A stretch of DNA of 64,000 bases from Mycogone perniciosa (lineage: Eukaryota > Ascomycota > Sordariomycetes > Hypocreales > Hypocreaceae): positions 40,910 to 104,909 of the forward strand of contig JAOALB010000043.1 in NCBI GenBank assembly GCA_025331125.1. Reading direction: 5' to 3'. Made by a program: the position numbers and the translations under genes. A model generated the notes under the pieces. It was not told the DNA's origin, did not search any database, and worked only from the letters and a program-made list of their open reading frames with translations. Below are positions 25,152-35,383 of this stretch, one piece after another (the stretch's first letter is position 1; each line of letters begins with the position of its first letter).

Positions 25152-25377
25152 ATTCTATAACTGAAGTCGTGTGCGATGTGAAGCATCTGATAAAGTAACC
25201 TGAATGTGTGTGGGCATTCTTGGCCTCTGATTGATATTCTGGAGGCCGTCCTACGCCCACAGCTCTCGATCTCGCATCGTGCAACGACTCCAGATCCAAC
25301 TTTCCACAAATGACAAGCGATCATAGCCTTACCGTCCCTCGTAACGACTTCAATTGATGTCCCTGAGGAATTTTTAG

Positions 25378-25770
25378 GTGCTGGCTACAGACAAGATCGT
25401 GAATGACAAGTTCATTGAGGTCTTCCAGAAGCTCGGCCACTTCCATGTTCTCGACATAACCAAGAAAATCACTCTTCTCTGTCAGATCAAGGATATTAGA
25501 GATGAACTTAATCTCATGTCGATGATGTTTGAGGATAAGAGACGGGTCCTGCAGATCCTAGAGTGCATTTCATAGAGAGGTGAGCTGATCCGATATGATG
25601 ACAACGGGCAACTGGATTCTATCGTCGAATCGAAGCAGAAGCAGAAGCAGAAGCATAGCAAAGTGATTGACGCGAGGTTTGCGCGCATCCAGACGAGAGA
25701 AACAGGGAAGCAAAGCGCGACTGTCATGGCCTTGCAGTGGCTGCGGTCTTATTTGCAAGTTTCTCGACCC
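25378..25770 (+). pseudogene. Relic of the CorA-like C-terminal domain
   Basis: The reading frame EVFQKLGHFHVLDITKKITL ... DELNLMSMMFED aligns residue by residue with QVLQKLVRFHALEINEEIGL ... YELNIMAMVFED of the intact ankyrin/CorA-like gene (16475-20717). A stop follows at about 25573-25575. Downstream, QKQKHSKVIDARFARIQTRE...KQSATVMA resembles the next exon of the intact gene. There the first TM is reached only after a one-base shift, in frame ...AVAAVLF followed by GCAAGT, where the intact gene has TIVF followed by GTAAGT. No upstream ankyrin part or downstream second TM is detectable. I read it as a truncated, frameshifted paralogue. Confidence 0.75.
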
Positions 25771-26376
25771 TACTCCGTACATTATTGAAAATAGAGCTGT
25801 TCACAAACATACTCTCGAGTGCAGCTCAACACCTTGGCACTGATTTAGCGCTCGTCTCCCCATCTTGGCCTACGCCATCTCGATCAACTACCATACCAGC
25901 AAATTCAAGGATGGCCCTGCCAAGATGGCGCTACCAGCCTTAAATTTGCTCCAACGGACAGATACGACAGGCAGTTGTCAGACTTTAACGGTACCGACGT
26001 ACCTTATTGCGACTGGGACTGATGAGACTTCGTGTTGAACTAGAAGATAGGACAAAACTGCGTCAGTGGATCATATTAGACTAAATAACAACTGTGTAAC
26101 GACTTTTTAATTATTCAAATGTGCAGGCTGCTAGATATTGTGTGCACTTATTCAAGTCGGTGCTTTGCTTTAACTAGGGTTAGTGGCATGGGGGGAAAAT
26201 CGGATACGATACGGAGCATGGAAGATAATACGGAGGACGGAAAACTCGGAGACGATTTGTCGGCATTTAACGGTTGCGCGGCGCAAACTTGCAAGGCGAC
26301 TAACTAATTACAGTCTTCCCTACGAAGTAGTACTAGCACTATGATGGCTGAGGTCCGAGGGCATGGATAGCCTAAA

Positions 26377-26422
26377 GGCTCTACCCGTATAAGTGGAGTT
26401 GAAGCCATACCGGGGTAGAGCC
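26377..26422. repeat. Imperfect inverted repeat
   Basis: GGCTCTACCCG at 26377-26387 and CGGGGTAGAGCC at 26411-26422 are inverted complements apart from one extra G, with a 23-bp spacer. It may form a hairpin; no gene is attached to it. Confidence 0.5.
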
Positions 26423-27510
26423 AGGCAACCGAGCTTCTTTTGTCCGGTTGCAATAGCGTTGGTTCAATAGGCTCAAAATTCTTGCCTTCTCTCCTCCTAG
26501 ATAGCTTGAAACTCTCCAGAAGCTATGTAAAATCGGAAGAAGGGTTAGGATCTAGTTGTGACAAGTTGTGAACATAGGAAAGGAAACTTCCATTATTCAC
26601 TAGGGAGATTGGTAATTACATTGTATTATGTCATTGCACTAATGCTGGATGAACGGAGTACAGAATACGAGGTGCATAGGTAGTTTGATTATACACCGAA
26701 ACCAATACACAGAGATGGACTCTAGCCTCGTATCCTCCGCATTTTCAGGAATTGGGAATAGAATCATCGGTTCGATTTAAAAACAAAAATGCGGAGAGAA
26801 ATATGCGGGGTAGATCAAGTGTCGCATAACATACTTAAGGTAGTATAAGGTCACTAGTGTGTCACATATTGCTGGATTTTGGTCTGGCATCAAGGCTATT
26901 GATTATTGATGCACCGAAGTATGAACCGAGCAAATATCCGCGGCATTTGCGCGTATAATTTCCCCAGGACTAGTACTAGTACTCCGTTCTCCATAGTAGT
27001 AGTGCCTGAATCAGCCCAAAGTCTTCATGCGGAGAGAGACTCCACTTATGTTGTGTGGGGGAGAGGAAAGGAACGTGGCAATGGTCTGGAGTGTGAGACA
27101 AGAGTCTAGGAGTATTAACAAGGAGTAGGAGATAGTCCCAGAAGATGCTCCGTGCTCGGTCCAGCCTAATTGCAGACAGAGGAGCTCTCCCTCAAAGGAA
27201 CAGATGGCTTTGCCGAACATCTAATGATGGTATTGCTTCAAGCGAACCCGAGGTCGCTCACCCTATGGGGAACTGACTAAGGATCCATGACTAGCTAACG
27301 GGTTAATAAACCATGCTACAGAGGGTCCTCCAATGAGCCTAAAGAACCTCTGCGGATCCATGGACGGCATAAATAGGGCCATGTTCCCGTCATTATCACA
27401 AGATTCGTTCCTCATGGGAGAGCAGGCAGACAGTTGGCACTACTACCTCCTCCTCCTCCTCACTCAGGGCAAATCGCAATTGAACAATTGGTCCCATACC
27501 CTCTGACGCC

Positions 27511-29382
27511 ATGGCTTCTCTGGTGGTCTTCGTCTCTCTTGCAGGGACCCTCCTGTTCCGTCCTGTCGCCGCACAAACCAATTGTGGTGGCGACTTATAC
27601 GTTCCTGGCAGCCGCAACTTCACGCAGCAATGCTACAATGCCATCCAGGACTGCGTCACCAAGTTCCAGGCCGACCCAACTCTGGTCGACTGCAATGACG
27701 GCAAAGGCAACCTCTTCATGCAGCAGCAGGCCAATCTGCAAGCCGCGGGCTCGAACCGCAACAACGATCTCGTCATTGCGGTTCAGGACATGACCCAGCT
27801 TTGCGTCCTCTCTGGCACCACTACTGCAACCTGGGGCTGGAGCGATAACCAGTGGTACTGGGTTGCTGCTCAGAGCGGCTGCTACACTACTGACCCCAGC
27901 CGAACCGACGTTGTTGCAACTCACAATGCTCCGTTCTGCATCCAGAACCGGGATTCTTCCCTCCCTGGCTGCTATCCCCAACCGGAAGCCACCAATGGAG
28001 GTCCCTTGAAGGTCCTGAAGACGGCCAGGACCGTCAACGGATTCTACAACTCAGCTCGCGGTTGGAACACCTATGGTGTCCAGGCTCTCAAGAACGGCTC
28101 AGAGGTTGTCCCATCCTTCGCTGGACAGTCCGGGTTGGACTACACCGAGCAATTTGTCAAGACTCAGTGCGGCGTGCTAAGCCAGCCTGCGTTCAGGAAC
28201 GCTGGATACGATCTCTGCAGTCTGGATTCCGGCTGGCAGGCATTCAACGAAGTCGACGAGTACGGTCGCCTGACTTACAACACCACACGCTTCAACATGC
28301 CCGAGCTCGCCTCCTGGCTACACAAGCAAGGCCTGAAACTCGGTATCTACACCATCCCCGGCGTTCCCTGCGTTGCGAAGGACAAGCCCATCAAGGGCAC
28401 CAAGCTCAAGGTCGGCGATGCCTGGAACGGAAACTACGACCAGATCTTCTGCGATTGGGACTTCAAGAAGGACGGTGTACAGCAGTGGCATGACTCTGTT
28501 GTCGAGCTGTGGGCCTCGTGGGGCGTTGACATGATCAAGCTGGACTACCTCACTCCTGGAAGTCCCCAGAACGGCGCCAACTTGGTCTGCGACAACTCGG
28601 ATGCCGCACGCATGTACCAGAAGGCCATCCAGAAGAGCGGCAGGCAAATCCGTCTTGATATCTCGTGGAAGCTCTGCCGGAACGAGACCTGGCTGCCCGT
28701 GTGGAGTGGTCTCGCCGAGTCGATGCGAACCGACCAAGATCTTGACAACTATGGCACCAACACGCTGATGGCCTGGTCCGTCGGCCAGCGCGCCATTGAG
28801 AACTACCGCCAATATATCGGTCTTCAGGCCCAGCGCAATGTTCCCATCACCATTTACCCCGACTTGGACAACCTGTTCGTCGCCAACCCCGAGAAATTGG
28901 CCGGTGTGAACGACACTATTCGATACACTGTCATGAACCACTGGCTGGGAGCCGGAGCAAACCAGATCATCGGTGGTGACATGGAGCAGGTCGACGCGCT
29001 CGGCTTGAAGCTGACCACCAGCAAGCAGTCAATTACCGCTACCGACTTCTTCGCCAAGTATCCCATGCAGCCTCGTAACCCCGGCACTGGAGGCAACGCC
29101 GCAAAGCAGCTCCAGGCCTGGATCGGTGGTCCCTCTGACGACAACAGAGAGGCCTACGTCCTGATTGCCAACTACGGCCCCGATCAGGGTCAGGGAGGCT
29201 TCGGAACTCAGCTGTACGGTCTGCAGAATGTGACTGTGTCTCTGGCTGATCTCGGCATCACTGGCACGTGGACTTTCACTGATATCTGGAACGGCAATTC
29301 CTCCAGGGTTTCAAAATCCTACACTGCTTACCTGGCTGAGGGTGCCTCCCAGCTCTTGCACTTGACCAATTCTGGCTATTAA
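27511..29382 (+). CDS. Secreted GH27 alpha-galactosidase
   Basis: Intronless 623-aa protein. The signal peptide (about 1-21, ending RPVAA) is followed by a Cys-rich N-terminal extension of about 145 residues. The GH27 (beta/alpha)8 barrel then begins near RGWNTYGVQAL. The nucleophile is Asp345 in DMIKLDYLTPG; the likely acid/base is Asp408 in SMRTDQDLDN. A C-terminal beta domain ends the protein. Several Asn-X-Ser/Thr sites support secretion. GH27 enzymes release terminal alpha-1,6-galactose from melibiose, raffinose and galactomannan. Codon use is strongly C/G-ending compared with its neighbours, suggesting high expression. A TATA-like CATAAATAG lies about 140 bp before the ATG. The long N-terminal extension resembles the larger fungal GH27 subgroup. 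Confidence 0.95.
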   Translation: MASLVVFVSLAGTLLFRPVAAQTNCGGDLYVPGSRNFTQQCYNAIQDCVTKFQADPTLVDCNDGKGNLFMQQQANLQAAGSNRNNDLVIAVQDMTQLCVLSGTTTATWGWSDNQWYWVAAQSGCYTTDPSRTDVVATHNAPFCIQNRDSSLPGCYPQPEATNGGPLKVLKTARTVNGFYNSARGWNTYGVQALKNGSEVVPSFAGQSGLDYTEQFVKTQCGVLSQPAFRNAGYDLCSLDSGWQAFNEVDEYGRLTYNTTRFNMPELASWLHKQGLKLGIYTIPGVPCVAKDKPIKGTKLKVGDAWNGNYDQIFCDWDFKKDGVQQWHDSVVELWASWGVDMIKLDYLTPGSPQNGANLVCDNSDAARMYQKAIQKSGRQIRLDISWKLCRNETWLPVWSGLAESMRTDQDLDNYGTNTLMAWSVGQRAIENYRQYIGLQAQRNVPITIYPDLDNLFVANPEKLAGVNDTIRYTVMNHWLGAGANQIIGGDMEQVDALGLKLTTSKQSITATDFFAKYPMQPRNPGTGGNAAKQLQAWIGGPSDDNREAYVLIANYGPDQGQGGFGTQLYGLQNVTVSLADLGITGTWTFTDIWNGNSSRVSKSYTAYLAEGASQLLHLTNSGY

Positions 29383-30003
29383 AGGCAGGGTGGAAAATAC
29401 AGAAGAAGGGAAAGGGGTGCAGAGTGTATATGTACAGAAGATGGAGAGTAGTGCATAGTATCTTTACGAAGTAGACGAGAGTGCTATTTACAATGTTTGT
29501 TCTTTAGTTCATGAACCCATGACGTGAAAACTAAGTGCTGCCAAGCCCATGATCTTGGGGCCCCATGCAGAGATCTCCATGCCGAGAACCTGATAACTAC
29601 CGGATGCCCCATACCAAGAGTTGAGCCGCATGCCGAGGGCCCAACGCCGAGAGCCCGGTGACTAGTCTGATGTGGGGAGTCGGAGAGCTTCCTTGTCTGC
29701 ATGCCTGTGATGAAGTGGGCCCTTTGGTGAGTTCTTCCATCACAACATTGTGCTCTAGTTATCTATGTAAGAACAATGGTGGTCGGTATGCGACGATTCG
29801 ATACGGGGCGTGGAGTGACTCATGCACGTCAGTGCAACACAGAGGTATAATTACTCCTCCTGAGCAAAGACAACTTAAACCAAAAATTAGGGTTCTTAAA
29901 TAAAAGGTCTTACGGAGTTGAACTTTCTCTGTTTTTCGATATTTATACCTCCATTCCCCCAGCAGCCGGACAAGATCCGCCAAGCAGCGTCAAAAGGTTC
30001 AAG
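29383..30003. other. Intergenic region upstream of the Fic gene
   Basis: 620 bp holding the 3' UTR of the alpha-galactosidase gene and the promoter of the Fic gene. A TATTTATACC TATA-like run sits at about 29940-29949, some 55 bp before the Fic ATG. Three GCCGAG(A/G) words occur around 29580-29655. No ORF is supported. Confidence 0.5.
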
Positions 30004-31005
30004 ATGCCTTTGCTACTGCCTCAATCAGAGGCAAAGCCTATCTCCCTGACCATCCGGGCCGACGATGTATACCGGGTGTGCGCAACCGATGATCAAGATC
30101 CTCAGAAATTGTTTGAGAAAGCGACTCGATACCTTGACACCCTACGAGGACTGACTCAGAGTGAGGAACAAAACAAATTAGTGGAAAATCAGATTCAAGA
30201 GATGATGATTCACGCGATTTTTGGGAGCAACAGCATTGAAAGAGCTGGTCTGGGACTTAATGTCTCCCTCCATCTCTGCCGCAAAACCTTCCAAGGCGAG
30301 CCTCTCTCGGACATTGGTGATCGAGACCCGGAGTACCAACAAAGGCTCATGGAGCTTTACAAAATCGACTCGTCTCTCAAAGGAATGCCGCTGCAGTATA
30401 TTATGCGCGGCCATCGTGAGATTGTCCAGCACGTAAAGGCCTTTCGGCATCTTATCTACCATTTCGTCACACAACAAGAGGACATGACCGAGGCTCTTAT
30501 CAAAGAGACTCACAAAATCCTTTGCGACGGCATCTCGATCATTCAAGATGACATGCCTGAAGTTCCCTCCGACAAATATGCTGGGCAGTATCGAACAGTT
30601 GCTGTTGGCGCTGGAGGATCGATGTTTGTGGTTCCCAGTTCTATTCCACGAAAGATGCGAGAGATGTGCGATGGTCTCAAGAAAGACCTCGAGGAGGCCG
30701 ATTCCAAGGGATTCATTGATTCTTTCTCCATTGGTTCCAAGTACTCTCTTCAATTCTTTCAAATCCACCCATTTCAAGATGGAAACGGCCGACTTTGCAG
30801 AATGATCCTCAACGTCATGGTGTTCCGCTACACCGGAGTTTTTGTCTCGATTGGGGAACGGGAAGAAGATCGAAGCGAATACATGGCCATCAAGAAGCGA
30901 GCATCGGCAGAAATGGAAGGACATGGTGAATATGCAACCTTTATCTTGAAGAAAGGCATGCGCAGCATCCAGAAAATGAAACAGAAGCTTCATGGAAAGA
31001 AGTAA
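30004..31005 (+). CDS. Fic/DOC (Fido) domain protein
   Basis: Intronless 333-aa protein with the full Fic active-site motif HPFQDGNGR at 255-263; His255 would be the catalytic base for AMP (or other NMP) transfer. The N-terminal helix has FGSNSIERAGL at 73-83, the site of the family's autoinhibitory (S/T)xxxE(G/N) motif. The Glu (E79) is kept but the next residue is Arg (R80) instead of Gly/Asn. No signal peptide or TM is seen, so it is probably cytosolic or nuclear, unlike ER-resident animal FICD. Fido proteins of this length occur in many filamentous fungi; targets are unknown. The stop codon TAA (31003-31005) lies in the first unit of a 19-bp tandem repeat. Confidence 0.93.
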   Translation: MPLLLPQSEAKPISLTIRADDVYRVCATDDQDPQKLFEKATRYLDTLRGLTQSEEQNKLVENQIQEMMIHAIFGSNSIERAGLGLNVSLHLCRKTFQGEPLSDIGDRDPEYQQRLMELYKIDSSLKGMPLQYIMRGHREIVQHVKAFRHLIYHFVTQQEDMTEALIKETHKILCDGISIIQDDMPEVPSDKYAGQYRTVAVGAGGSMFVVPSSIPRKMREMCDGLKKDLEEADSKGFIDSFSIGSKYSLQFFQIHPFQDGNGRLCRMILNVMVFRYTGVFVSIGEREEDRSEYMAIKKRASAEMEGHGEYATFILKKGMRSIQKMKQKLHGKK

Positions 31006-31130
31006 TGAGAGTCATCTGCAGCGATTAGAGCTATCTGCAGTAATGAGAGTCATCTATAGTAATGAGAGCTATCCAGAGTAACGAGAATCATCCATAGAAG
31101 TGGGAGCTATCCATAGTAATGAGAGCTATT
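31002..31130 (+). repeat. 19-bp tandem repeat overlapping the Fic stop codon
   Basis: 6.8 units with consensus GTAATGAGAG(T/C)(C/T)ATC(T/C)(A/G)(T/G)A, starting at 31002 and ending at 31130. The units are imperfect, alternating GAGTCATC and GAGCTATC versions. The first unit supplies the Fic stop codon, so the array forms the start of the 3' UTR. Confidence 0.9.
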
Positions 31131-31457
31131 AGACCCTGCCTGCAACAAGTCTCATCGCCGGATTTATCATAAAAGGCATTCAGACAGACGGCACAAACGA
31201 AGTTACTGTCATTTGACGGAACTATAGGATCTTCAGCCTCACACGCACAGCAATAGCTGACTCCGAGAATAAACGCGATCATATATTTGTGGTCAATCTG
31301 CCAGCACCAGGAACTCACCAACCTCGTTCCACCGAGAGCGTCTTTTGCCTTGCCTATGGTCGATTCACTAGCAGAGTTCATGCCTACCTATCCATAGTAG
31401 CTCCAAGTTCCATGCATGCGATATGTGTTCAATTTTTCAAGCGTCAATGATGTGTTG
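31131..31457. other. Short intergenic region between convergent genes
   Basis: 327 bp between the repeat array and the stop codon of the minus-strand gene. A minus ORF at 31088-31381 is AT-rich with no recognisable features. I see no supported gene. Confidence 0.5.
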
Positions 31458-33081
31458 CTATGTCGACGCTGCTGCTTCCTCGCGGGTTTCCCATTCCAAC
31501 TGATTGTCCTTCATCATTTTGTGGACAATCTTACAAAGCTTTTCCTGGTCATGCCAGAGTTTTCTCAACCTGTCAATCAGAATCTCTTCACGATACTCTT
31601 CACACGTTCCCATAGCCTCGACATCGACACCCAGGTTCGCGAGTATCTCGTCTTGCTCGTGCTCCCCTAGGTAATCCAATGGCATGTTAAGCACCTGGTG
31701 GCAGAACAAGGCCGCGGCAACAACACGGGCCTCGTTATAGCTATTGCGCAAATCTCGAATAGCATTCTTGGCTAGATTCCAGTTGTGAGTTGTTAGAAAT
31801 ACCTTGAGCGAGAATGTGGGATGCGTAACTGGCCTACCTTCACCAACGGCCTTCCTCTTTGCATCAGTATCATTGATGCCCTTTTGGCCAATCGCGCCAG
31901 CAGCCACGCCTCCAACCATTGTCAATGTCTCGATACCATAAACAACCAAGGCAATCCACCCTGCAGGATTCCACCAACAGGCAGTGGCAACCATAGTCAT
32001 TATGCCTATTGTGCATGCAAGAGCGCCACGGCGTCGAATAGCTCGAGGTCTCTGATCGTCCTTGTATTTCTTCAAAAGCTGATCTGCAATGTGTTTCATC
32101 TCACCTTCTATGTTTCCGAGGCGGACAGGTGTTGAGTACATATCTTGGATAAGTTGGTACAGAGCTTGATTGCTCCAGCCTGCAGTGGGTTAAAGGTTTA
32201 TCAGATACAACCCAGAGGGAAAACATGAACAGGACTAGAGTAAAACTCACGCTTCCCCTCAGACAGTGTGTCTAGACGGTGCCGCCTAAGCATACGGCGG
32301 CAGCTGTCCAGGGGCTGGCACATACGGTTCCAGGAGGCCTGGGTATCATCCTGCTATTCAAGTCAGTATTATGTGGACCCTTTTGAGCTTCCAAAAATGG
32401 AACTGAGGAAAGGATACCCACGTATGGCACCCACGATCAGAATTGACTCGAGGTGAACAGCCCATCTTGCTGCTCTAAGGCCACAGTTGGTACCACAGAG
32501 GACCGAGTTTCAATTCTCATTTTGTTCAGAATACAGGCGTGGGTGTAGTTCCTCCTCAAACTGTCGGGATACCCTCTGGGGTACATGTTCATGGCATGGG
32601 GGGTGGTCCCGATATGGGCAAAGAAGTCGTGGATACACTGCGGAGCAATGTGCGTAAAAAGGTCCCGAACAGCAGAACCCAATTGCCCACAGAGATCATT
32701 TTGATCAGCATGAAGACTTTGGAAGTCGACCTACAGGAACGTGTCAGTTTAGTCTCCTGCCTTGGGTCATAATGGCTGCCATATGGATGGCTGCGCCAGG
32801 AAGCAGGACAATAGCTGTGAAGGAGACATCACACTCACCTCCACTGGAACAAAGTGGTCCCTGGCATCTTCATCATTCGCCTCGGAGATATCTGCTGCAC
32901 TAACATCCCACTGTACCAAGATTTGGCTTAAACGACTGGCGAGCTCTTCATTGTATTGTTTGCATCTCCCTCGTGGAGTGAAATGCCACGCCTGCAAACG
33001 AACAATGAGGCGGTGCGGTCTTGCGTCCGCACCTTGTCGTTCTCCGGTTTTGGCACCATAAGGGGGCGGTATGTCGCCCAT
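31458..33081 (-). CDS. Unrecognised multi-exon protein with membrane segments
   Basis: My model has five exons on the minus strand: 33081-32839, 32730-32494, 32350-32251, 32179-31838 and 31771-31458, giving 411 aa. The start MGDIPPPYGAKTGERQ and the first splice (GTGAGT...CTGTAG, 108 bp) are good. The third intron (32180-32250, GTGAGT...CTGCAG) is also good. The 3' edge of exon 2 is uncertain because the frame closes at TGA near 32451, and I chose GTACCA at 32493 to restore phase. A 66-bp intron with GTAGGC, TCTAAC and TCTAG (31772-31837) is a multiple of three and reads as open frame. A hydrophobic pair (GIMTMVATACWW, GWIALVVYGIETLTMVGGVAAGAIG) suggests two membrane passes. I do not recognise the family. 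It is divergent from the next gene. Confidence 0.6.
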
Positions 33082-33445
33082 GTTGATGAACTTACCGTGC
33101 CTCCGCTACGGATGCCGTTTCTTTGGGTGGTGCTGGATATCTTGGGCGCGGATGAAATGTTGAAACTTCTGATGGTGGGAAAAAGAGAATCATCTCCAAT
33201 TTGAGCAGCACAGCCCTCGGTGCCAGCAAAGAGATGACGAGTCGCACACGTATTCATGGAGGATGATCGGGCGGTCATTCGCTGTTTGCTTTATGTGGCG
33301 TTGGGAGACTGCATGTTTGAATGGTCGAGTTCATGGGATGGTTACATTTAAATGCGGGAGGCCCATCATCACGTCAAACCAATATAGCTACATTCTCAGG
33401 CACTCGGTTTTGCTCCAACAACTCTTCTTCCCCTGGCCCCTGAGA
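33082..33445. promoter_or_regulatory. Divergent promoter between two unrecognised genes
   Basis: 364 bp between the start codons of the minus gene (33081) and the plus gene (33446). Open frames across it (for example minus 33278) have no protein-like composition. Confidence 0.45.
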
Positions 33446-34250
33446 ATGACGGAAAGTGAAGTCGACCGAGGCTATCAACCTCTTCAAAGCCTGGTTCTCT
33501 GTGACTTATCCCAGAACCATGAGCTTCCATTAGCAGTCCCCAATGCTGGCATCTCTAAGGAGAATGGACGAGAGGGCTTCGGCATCCAAATCGATGCAGA
33601 CTCTTGGGCCGAATTTGAGGTTTACAGGCGGTCAGCCAAATACTACATAGATCAGTATCTCGGCTGCCTCAAAATGGCCAACGAGGAATCCAGCACAGTT
33701 ATTATCTGCCATGGTTAGTAAGCTCCAGAACACGCACAAACGGCTGGTGTAACACCCATCAATAGGCGCACCTATCGTGAGAAACAGAGAGGCGTGTCTG
33801 TTGAAAATATCGCGGGACACTGCAATGCGTGATTTGCTTCGTATGGACCGGATCCTCGCCTCCGCCGCCGCAGCTTCCTCGCAGGCCATCCCCTGCACCA
33901 GGACACAGGAGATGTAAGCTTCTTCGGTCCTCTTACCACAAGTTCACGAGCTAATAGTGATCCTTTCAAGCACTTCAGCGTGTGTTGTGTTCTCTTATGT
34001 CTCCTTTTTTGTTGCCACAAGCTTTACCCTCCCGGCCATCTCGATGTTTTGCGCGGGAATAGGGTTCCTACGTATGATGGTTGAAAGACACTGGGCAGAA
34101 AGGATGGTTTTCAAGTGGTGCCAGAAAAGGATCCAAGACTTGAGAGAGTGTTTCGAGAATGGCACCATTGAGGCGAAGCACGGGGGGCGTCTTGATGGAG
34201 TGGCATTCAGTGCTCTCGAGTGGTGGAAGGGAAGAAACACTGGATTATAA
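33446..34250 (+). CDS. Unrecognised small membrane protein
   Basis: Three exons (33446-33713, 33766-33913, 33971-34250) give 231 aa. Introns are 52 bp (GTTAGT...AATAG) and 57 bp (GTAAGC...TCAAG with a GCTAAT branch site), and both joins keep frame. ATG 33446 (MTESEVDRGYQPL) was preferred over an upstream frame start because the upstream residues look random. The N-terminal half is soluble. A strong hydrophobic stretch at about 142-172 (VVFSYVSFFVATSFTLPAISMFCAGIGFL) is long enough for one long or two short membrane helices. The tail is basic. I do not recognise the family. It may be co-regulated with the divergent gene, which also has a membrane pair. Confidence 0.65.
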
Positions 34251-35383
34251 TATTGTGTTGGCTATTCCCAGGACTTGCCAGCCTGATTATTGTGTTGTAC
34301 GTTCGAGGGAGGCTTATGTCAAACGACATGGCCAGTCTTGTCTTCGTCAGGGGTTGCAATAAGATCGGGCTTACGCCACGCAATAAATCGGGCTGATGAC
34401 GCCGTATGTGTGCTCTGGAAATGCTCATGTGACCACGAACGCACGCCATATTGCAAATATCAGATGCCAATTACACAAGTCAACTAAAAGATCTCATAAC
34501 GAAATATAATAGAGCTATGCTAAACGTCCTCTAAGGACCTAAAGATGTGCCATGAACAAGTCAATCGATCCCGTGGCCCAAAGGATTGGATCCCCAAACT
34601 CCGCACCTTGAAAGCCAAGCCGCCTGCAAATTTGGAATTTGGAGAAAGAAAAAAATTGCAAGCGTTTCTTGGGCCGCGTTAGTGTCGCTGTTTTGGGCAT
34701 TCCATTACCTACAATAAACTCCTAGAGAACGTGCCACGAGCCTCGTGACGCACGCCATCTTTCATCAGAGGCCACTAAAAACCCACTAAGCGCCCACTAT
34801 ATTCAGTAACGAACGCGCTGGGCTCCGTCCTCCAGTGCGGTGTCCATCGGATCCGCCCACCACAGCGGGCGGCTTCCAGGGGGCACCACTAGAGCCCTGA
34901 AGGGTTAAAAGAAGAAAAAGGCTCACCACTCGACGCCACTCCAACATAGCGTTTTGCGGGGAAACCTGGTCTTGCAGATGGATCTCATGATGTGGACGCA
35001 ACCAGGTCAAGGTCAGGGGCAAAACGTAATAGTTTTTTTTCTTGGTCTGGTGACCACTTTTTCTGTTGCAGCTGTAACTTTGTTTTTTTTGGTTGTTTTT
35101 TTTTAGCTGGGGAAGCTCCACGCCAAGCTTTGGAGCGTGCTGGTATAAGACCTGTGTCCCCATCATAAGCTACTCGGACTCTCACCATCCATCCATATCT
35201 TGTTCACCTGCTGTACGCTTTTTCGAAAGAGAACAGAACCTCCCAAGACTTCAATTGCATAGCATTGTCTTGATTCGACTCTAAAAGCAACATCTCAACA
35301 CCGTTGTTGTCAATTGACTACCCCTATCGACAACCACATACTACAATACATTCAGCACCATAACAACAACAAACCTCGACAAC
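34251..35383. other. Intergenic region and promoter of the DUF3602 gene
   Basis: 1.1 kb without a supported ORF. It has poly-T runs at 35033-35040 and 35086-35104. GGTATAAG at 35142-35149, about 235 bp before the next ATG, is a plausible TATA box followed by a long 5' UTR. Confidence 0.5.

Larger units (their letters stand above)
23652..27510. other. Gene-poor accessory stretch with relics
   Basis: 3.9 kb without an intact gene. It contains a CorA-like domain pseudogene (25378-25770), a diverged ~24-bp direct duplication (24785-24807 and 25128-25151), an 11-bp inverted repeat (26377-26422) and scattered motif copies (24282, 25778, 26972). The last 150 bp are the promoter and leader of the alpha-galactosidase gene, with a TATA-like CATAAATAG at about 27368-27376. 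Confidence 0.55.

Noticed and set aside
28318..28941. 207-codon antisense frame inside the alpha-galactosidase gene
   Set aside because: It is a mirror of the strongly C/G-ending codons of the sense strand; no domain or start context.
30178..30993. 271-codon antisense frame inside the Fic gene
   Set aside because: The sense strand encodes an unmistakable Fic domain across the same bases.
32928..33278. Upstream in-frame extension of the minus gene starting near 33278
   Set aside because: Its residues are Ser/Thr-rich and random-looking. MGDIPPPYG at 33081 gives a cleaner start and a consistent first splice.
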